This document shows, piece by piece, positions 59,547 to 64,000 of a stretch of DNA of 64,000 nt. Position 1 is the stretch's first letter. Each line of letters begins with the position of its first letter. This stretch comes from Bacillota bacterium (GTDB lineage Bacteria; Bacillota; Bacilli; Paenibacillales; Paenibacillaceae). The DNA is taken from NCBI GenBank assembly GCA_023433615.1, contig JAEZCJ010000223.1, positions 51,497 through 115,496 on the forward strand, written 5' to 3'. The notes below the pieces were generated by a model that was not told where the DNA came from, made no database searches, and saw nothing but the letters and a program-made list of their open reading frames with translations. A program made the translations under genes and the position numbers.

Positions 59547-60201
59547 GCATCAGATCATTGGCGGCGGCAATCCGCAGACGGCTGAAGTGTACCGGATGCT
59601 GCAAGCGCAGCTCGACACGATCTCGCGGACTTCGCAGGCGGGCGTGCTGATGGTCACGTCGGCTGAGCGCGGCGAGGGCAAGACGACCGTGGCGGCCAAT
59701 CTCGCAATGACGTACGCCAGAAGCGGACGGCGCACGGCCTTGATCGACATGAACGTCCGCAATGCCGAGCTGCATCGGCTGTTCAATCTGCAGAGCCGGA
59801 CAGGCCTCAGCGAAGCGTTGTCCGGCAGGAAGACCGCGATCGGCGCGATGCAGAGCACGCTCGTTCCGAACATGGACATTATGGCGGCGAGCGACGCAAG
59901 CGCGAATGCCGCGCATGAGCTGGCATCCGAACAAGTACCCGCATTGCTGCGGGACATTCGGTCGGCCTACGATATCGTGCTGATCGATACGCCGGCCGTG
60001 CTCTACTGCGCAGACCCGCTGTTCATCTCGCGAGGATGCGACGCCGCGCTGTTCGTCGTCCATGCCGGACGGACGAAGAAGGGGGCGGTGCACAGAGCGC
60101 TCGCCCAGCTGACGCAAGTCGAAACGACCGTGATCGGCACGGTCTTGAACCGGTATAATCCCAAGGATCGCGCAGGCGCTTCTTTCTTGACGAGGAACTG
60201 A
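59527..60201 (+). CDS. BY-kinase-like (CpsD/YwqD) P-loop protein, atypical
   Basis: A 224-residue ATPase of the bacterial tyrosine kinase family. Walker A is SAERGEGKTT (residues 45-54) and Walker B IVLIDTPAV. The Walker A' motif reads LIDMNVR (Asp74), where active kinases have DxDxR, so the second Asp is Asn. The C-terminal tyrosine cluster that is autophosphorylated in CpsD/Wzc is missing: the tail has one Tyr (RYNPKDR). It may thus be a weak kinase or a regulator only. I chose ATG 59527, eight bases after AGGTGA; the longer frame overlaps the Wzz gene out of phase. Confidence 0.87.
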   Translation: MSRSTLEHQIIGGGNPQTAEVYRMLQAQLDTISRTSQAGVLMVTSAERGEGKTTVAANLAMTYARSGRRTALIDMNVRNAELHRLFNLQSRTGLSEALSGRKTAIGAMQSTLVPNMDIMAASDASANAAHELASEQVPALLRDIRSAYDIVLIDTPAVLYCADPLFISRGCDAALFVVHAGRTKKGAVHRALAQLTQVETTVIGTVLNRYNPKDRAGASFLTRN

Positions 60202-60231
60202 CCGCTTGCGCTTGGCGCAAGCAGCGGTCAG
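60198..60231 (+). promoter_or_regulatory. Intercistronic hairpin overlapping the BY-kinase stop
   Basis: CTGACCGCTTGCGC pairs with GCGCAA and GCGGTCAG with a three-base bulge. There is no T run, so it is more likely an mRNA stability or processing element than a terminator. Confidence 0.5.
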
Positions 60232-60248
60232 CTGAAGAGGTACACAAC

Positions 60249-61745
60249 ATGCTAATGCGACATACGCTTATCTATTCGTTATCCCGCGGGCTGGCAGGCG
60301 TCTTCAACATCGTGGCGATCATGGCGCTGACGCGTCTCCTGCCGCCCTCCGACTACGGCGTCTATACGCTGATGATCACCTCGATCATGCTCGTGAACGC
60401 CGTGTTCTTCCAGTGGCTGCGCATGAGCTTGCTGCGGTACTACGAATCGAACGAGGACCGCGTCAAGCTGCTCAGCACGATCTGCGTCGGGTTTCATCTC
60501 ATCATGCTGGCTTCGCTCGCGCTCTGCGTGCTGGCGGCGGTATTGTGGGCAGATTTTCGGGCAACCGGGTGGGTCATCGTCGAGACGTTCGCTTATCTAT
60601 GGTTGTTTGCCTGGTTCGAGCTCAGCCTGACATTGTATCGGGCGCAGCTGCAGCCGGGTCCGTACGGCAAGCTGTTCCTCTCGAAGAACATCTTGACGCT
60701 CTCGATCGCCGTCTTGCTCGTCGCGCTCGGCTACGGCATACACGGCGTTATGATCGGCATGATCGGGGGTACCCTGGTGCCGGTCGCGATCATGGCCGTC
60801 AAGCAATGGCGGGAGGTTCGCTTCTCGCAGGTCGATTACAAGCTGATGGCCAGCCTCGTCAAGTACGGCGCGCCGCTGACCGTCTCCTTCACGATGAGCT
60901 TCATCATCTTCTCTGCGGGACGCGTCATGCTGGGCTGGATGGACAGCGTCGCGGCGACGGGACTGTACGCGGTCTCCTACGACTTCACGCAGCAGTCGGT
61001 CCTGCTCTTGATGACGATCGTCAACCTCGCGGCTTATCCGCTGGTCGTGAAGAAGCTGGAGAAACACGGCGAAGAGGCCGCACGGTCGCAGCTGAAGCAG
61101 AATGCCGTCTTGCTGCTGCTCTTATCCGTACCGGCTACGGCCGGGCTGATCGTGCTGACGCCGAACATTGCCTACGTTCTCCTCGGGGAAGCGTACCGGG
61201 ATACCGCAGCCGTCGTATTCCCGATCGTCGCGCTGGCCGCTTTTATCCAGGGAATCAAGACGTTCTACTTCGACTTATCGTTCCAGATGTCGCGCCAGAC
61301 CAACAAGCAGATGATTCCCGTGCTGGCTGCCGTAGCGGCGAATATTCTGCTCAACCTGTGGTGGATCCCGAGCTGGGGAATCATGGGCGCGGCCTACGCT
61401 GCCCTGGTGTCCTACGCCATCGGCACGGCGATGAGCATCGGATTGGGGCAGAAGCTGTTCAAGCTGCCGTTCCCGATGCTGGACGCTGCGAAAATCGTTC
61501 TCGCCGCCACCGCCATGTCGCTCGTGCTGCTGCCGTTGCGCGCTTACACGGGCGTGCCGATGCTGGCGGTGCAAGTGATCTGCGGCGGTATCGCATTCGT
61601 CGCCGCCGCATGGCTGCTGCGCGTGGACGGCGTGAAGACGCTGACGGCTTCGGCCCTGTCCAAGCTGAAGCGAGGCCGCTCTAGGCAGGCTCCGGCTGCG
61701 GGAATTGAAGCGCAAGGTGCAGGGAAGGGAGGGAATGCAGGATGA
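60249..61745 (+). CDS. Polysaccharide flippase (Wzx/oligosaccharide flippase family)
   Basis: A 498-residue membrane protein with about 12-14 TM segments. The N-terminal SRGLAGVFNIVAIMALTRLLPPSDYGVYTL is the classic start of the Wzx/PST family. It should flip lipid-linked repeat units of the exopolysaccharide across the membrane. The cytoplasmic C-terminal tail is basic. AGAGGT precedes ATG 60249; an ATG two codons later is also possible. It overlaps the polymerase gene by ATGA. Confidence 0.92.
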   Translation: MLMRHTLIYSLSRGLAGVFNIVAIMALTRLLPPSDYGVYTLMITSIMLVNAVFFQWLRMSLLRYYESNEDRVKLLSTICVGFHLIMLASLALCVLAAVLWADFRATGWVIVETFAYLWLFAWFELSLTLYRAQLQPGPYGKLFLSKNILTLSIAVLLVALGYGIHGVMIGMIGGTLVPVAIMAVKQWREVRFSQVDYKLMASLVKYGAPLTVSFTMSFIIFSAGRVMLGWMDSVAATGLYAVSYDFTQQSVLLLMTIVNLAAYPLVVKKLEKHGEEAARSQLKQNAVLLLLLSVPATAGLIVLTPNIAYVLLGEAYRDTAAVVFPIVALAAFIQGIKTFYFDLSFQMSRQTNKQMIPVLAAVAANILLNLWWIPSWGIMGAAYAALVSYAIGTAMSIGLGQKLFKLPFPMLDAAKIVLAATAMSLVLLPLRAYTGVPMLAVQVICGGIAFVAAAWLLRVDGVKTLTASALSKLKRGRSRQAPAAGIEAQGAGKGGNAG

Positions 61746-62908
61746 CACAGACGCGCGCGCCGCTGATCATGACGCTGATCGTTTCTTTGCTGGCTTTTTT
61801 CATCATCAACACGCCCAGCATCAAGATTATCTATCGATCCGAACTGATTAACGTGGCGGCGGTATGCTGCCTCTGGGGCGCCGGGTTGTACAAGCTGCTC
61901 GTGATGTCGGACGGCCGCATGCTGTTCGGCAAGCTCAGAGCCTGGTTCATCCTGCTGTTCGCCTCGCTGTGGATCCTGCTCATGCTGTACGGAAGCCTGG
62001 CGCCGGATTCGGAAGCCTCGCTGCGGCTGTTCCTGCAGTACGCCGGCGTATTCGGAGCCGTGGTCGGCCTCCTGCTATTCGTGACGCGGTCGGAGGAGAT
62101 CCGGATGTTCCTCCTCTGGCAGATCGTCTGGGCGGTCCTGCTTGCCATCGTGCAATTGACGGTCGGCATTGAGCTGGATCGCGCGGAGAACCAACATTAC
62201 CTGACGCTGGGCGTGCCGCTGGCCGCCGGACTGGTGTCTATATTCGGCTATATTTTGCCGGCAGAGCGGGTTCTGGCGAAGATCGTCCTTCTCGCGCCTG
62301 CCGCCGTGATCACGATGGGACTTGCGACGCTTTTCGGGCGCGCCCCGATCCTGTTCTCGACCGGGACGATCATCGTCTTCTGGCTGATGGTCATCTGGAA
62401 GCACGGCTCGCTGCCGAAGAAGATCGCCCAGCTGCTCCTGCTCCTCGGTACGGGGGTGGCCGTGTACCTCATTCTGAAGCAGAATGTATCGGACTACTGG
62501 CTGTACCGATTCGAGAAGCTCCAGAACGTCGGCGAGGAATCGCGGATGACGATCTACCGGACGGCGTTCGAGATGATCGCGCGCAATCCGTTCGGGTACG
62601 GCATGAACGCTTCGGATGCTTATATCGGGATATACCCGCACAACATCCTGTTAGAAACGATGATATCCGGCGGAATCGGTTCCTTATTGCTGCTGCTTGG
62701 GCTGATCGCGATGTTCGTGCATGTGATCGGCCGGAGCGTGAAGACGCGCACGTATCTGATCCCTTGCTGCATGCTGGCGACGTACCTGCTGCTGACGTGG
62801 AACGTCTCCTTCAATCTGACGGGCGCATACACGCCGATCGGCGCCATCGCGATCAGCATCGTGGCTTGGGAATTGCTACAGCGTGAACAGGGAGGGAAGA
62901 GAGCATGA
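61742..62908 (+). CDS. O-antigen ligase/polymerase-like membrane protein (Wzy)
   Basis: A 388-residue protein with about ten TM segments. The large loop near residues 255-305 carries the O-antigen ligase signature region (SRMTIYRTAFEMIARNPFGYGMNASD, then YPHNILLETMISGG). In an exopolysaccharide operon with Wzx and Wzz it should be the polymerase that joins repeat units outside the membrane. It overlaps the flippase and glycosyltransferase genes by four bases each, so it is tightly coupled. Confidence 0.88.
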   Translation: MTQTRAPLIMTLIVSLLAFFIINTPSIKIIYRSELINVAAVCCLWGAGLYKLLVMSDGRMLFGKLRAWFILLFASLWILLMLYGSLAPDSEASLRLFLQYAGVFGAVVGLLLFVTRSEEIRMFLLWQIVWAVLLAIVQLTVGIELDRAENQHYLTLGVPLAAGLVSIFGYILPAERVLAKIVLLAPAAVITMGLATLFGRAPILFSTGTIIVFWLMVIWKHGSLPKKIAQLLLLLGTGVAVYLILKQNVSDYWLYRFEKLQNVGEESRMTIYRTAFEMIARNPFGYGMNASDAYIGIYPHNILLETMISGGIGSLLLLLGLIAMFVHVIGRSVKTRTYLIPCCMLATYLLLTWNVSFNLTGAYTPIGAIAISIVAWELLQREQGGKRA

Positions 62909-63864
62909 ATGTATCTGTCATCATACCGACGCGCGACCGCCAAGAGATGCTGCTGCAGGCCGTAGAGAGCGCTTGCCGCCAGACCGTGCCGCCGAAGGAG
63001 ATCATCGTCGTCGACGATGCGTCCCGGGAGCCGTTCGAAGCTGCGCTGCGAGCCTATGAGAATAACGGCGTCGCGATCCGCTATGTTCGGTTCGAGACTT
63101 CGCAAGGCGCTTGTGCCGTCCGCAACGCGGGCGCTGCACGGGCGACCGGGGACATTCTGATGTTCCTCGACGACGACGACACCTGGGAGCCGGGCAAAAT
63201 CGAGCGCCAATTGGCCGTCTTCCGCGCGAATCCGGAGGTGGGGCTCGTGTACGGCGGCAGGCTGGTCGTCAGCGACGCGAACCGGGACAAGGTGATCGGC
63301 CGGATCATGCCCAAGGCCAAGGGAAAGCTGTATCCCGCCATTCTATACGATAACATGATCGGCATTACGTCATCCGTCGCGCTGAAGCGGACGTTGTTCG
63401 AGGAAGCCGGAGGCTTCGACCCGAAGTTCCCTGCACGGCAGGACTATGACCTGTGGATTCGTTGCCTCCAGCGCACGACCGTCGGCCATGACGGGAGCTG
63501 CAACGTCCGCTATACGGTCGCTTCTAACCCGAACAAGCAGATCAGCGGCCGCAAAAACCTCCATACCGAAGCCGTTGCGCGATTGTTCGAGAAATACAAG
63601 CAGGCGATCGACGAGCAAGGCTGGCTGGGCAAACGGCGCATCTATGCGGCGAACTATTTCTATATCGCGAAGACGAGGCAAAGACACGGGTATTGGTCCG
63701 CGCTGCCTTGGATCATGCGGAGTTTACTGGCTTATCCGAAAGTGAAAAGCGTACTGCTGTTGTCTCCCCCAGGCTTGATCAAGTGGGCGCGTTCGTTCGT
63801 CGTGCGGGAGAGATCCGCTGCCCCGATAATGCAACTAGAAACGAAGAAAGAGGGAAATGCATGA
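62905..63864 (+). CDS. Family 2 glycosyltransferase
   Basis: A 319-residue GT2 enzyme of GT-A fold. It begins MNVSVIIPTRDRQEMLLQAVESAC, has VVDDASRE for nucleotide-sugar binding and the DDDDTW (DxD) motif near residues 90-95, and ends in a basic stretch without a TM anchor. It should add a sugar to the growing lipid-linked unit at the cytoplasmic face. The sugar is not predictable. It overlaps both neighbours by ATGA. Confidence 0.93.
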   Translation: MNVSVIIPTRDRQEMLLQAVESACRQTVPPKEIIVVDDASREPFEAALRAYENNGVAIRYVRFETSQGACAVRNAGAARATGDILMFLDDDDTWEPGKIERQLAVFRANPEVGLVYGGRLVVSDANRDKVIGRIMPKAKGKLYPAILYDNMIGITSSVALKRTLFEEAGGFDPKFPARQDYDLWIRCLQRTTVGHDGSCNVRYTVASNPNKQISGRKNLHTEAVARLFEKYKQAIDEQGWLGKRRIYAANYFYIAKTRQRHGYWSALPWIMRSLLAYPKVKSVLLLSPPGLIKWARSFVVRERSAAPIMQLETKKEGNA

Positions 63865-64000
63865 GCGGTTACGGACTTCTGGAGAAGAGGTTGGCGAGGG
63901 CGCTGGACGCTGCGCCAGGCATTCGGAATATCGTGAAGTCGGTCTATCAGAGAGTGAATTATATCCGGCATCATCAAGCGGATTTTCAATACGAGTTGAA
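63861..64000 (+). CDS. Exopolysaccharide operon gene, 5' part only
   Basis: ATG 63861 overlaps the glycosyltransferase stop. The first 46 codons are visible (MSGYGLLEKRLARALDAAPG and a basic, helical continuation) before the window ends. There are too few residues for a family call; the position makes a sugar-transfer or polymer-modification role likely. Confidence 0.7.
   Translation, partial: MSGYGLLEKRLARALDAAPGIRNIVKSVYQRVNYIRHHQADFQYEL

Noticed and set aside
60413..61684. 423-codon plus-strand frame inside the flippase gene
   Set aside because: Second frame of a gene with clear TM pattern and overlapping operon neighbours; Arg-rich and not membrane-like.

Overview
The window looks like chromosomal DNA of a GC-rich endospore-forming Firmicute, most likely Paenibacillaceae (Paenibacillus or Cohnella type). 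The evidence is a spoVA cluster, S-layer-homology domains, three proteins with copper-amine-oxidase-N (stalk) domains, the bacillithiol genes yojF-bshB2, strong AGGAGG ribosome binding sites and several plant-polysaccharide enzymes (GH2, GH43, a GH74-like propeller, PL9). Genus is an inference; no rRNA or complete tRNA gene is present.

Layout. 1-1.4 kb: end of a drug-type ABC-2 exporter. 1.5-7.4 kb: a membrane-anchored P-loop NTPase with about 40-residue helical repeats and no family I can name, a secreted RCC1-repeat/stalk protein and a small membrane protein. 7.5-16.9 kb: a complete nine-gene opine-metallophore operon in the order cntKLMABCDFE. A histidine-racemase-like enzyme, a nicotianamine-synthase-like enzyme and an opine dehydrogenase make the chelator. 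CntE exports it and the CntABCDF ABC importer recovers the metal complex. The start region carries a consensus sigma-A promoter followed by two overlapping Zur-type boxes. 16.9-19.8 kb: a YtrA-type GntR regulator with an ABC transporter and two matching operators. 19.9-28.7 kb: a STAND-LuxR regulator, surface proteins with stalk, Big2 and SLH domains, a phosphodiester glycosidase, a gamma-glutamylcyclotransferase-like protein and a GH74-like propeller protein.

28.7-32.7 kb: a 114-bp tandem repeat, an MMPL/RND exporter behind a promoter with four 11-bp repeats, and a Doc toxin-antitoxin pair beside a degenerate tRNA/tmRNA-like 3' end. 32.7-36.2 kb: a large GH2 beta-galactosidase. 36.2-39.4 kb: a spoVAC-spoVAD-spoVAE cluster led by a DUF421 protein with a DUF1657-like tail. 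A separate DUF1657 gene lies divergently, as in mobile spoVA2-type clusters. spoVAC has an in-frame stop. 39.4-44.1 kb: a YmaF-like protein, TetR plus an ABC transporter, yojF-bshB2 and a methyltransferase.

44.2-52 kb is accessory in character. It holds a nonsense-broken acyl-CoA-dehydrogenase-like gene, orphan small proteins, a binding protein without a signal peptide next to a short WYL-type regulator, an aminoglycoside-phosphotransferase-like gene followed by a decayed relative, a Nudix gene and a GH43 gene. 52.2-53.8 kb is an ECF41-type sigma factor divergent from a carboxymuconolactone-decarboxylase-like partner, each with a TGTCAC/CGTC promoter. 53.9-58.6 kb: a PL9 pectate-lyase-like protein and a PEP/pyruvate-binding protein. 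58.7-64 kb: start of an exopolysaccharide operon (Wzz-like, BY-kinase-like, flippase, polymerase, GT2, and a gene cut by the window end). A dispersed intergenic repeat of about 185 bp occurs at 45.7 and 55.7 kb.
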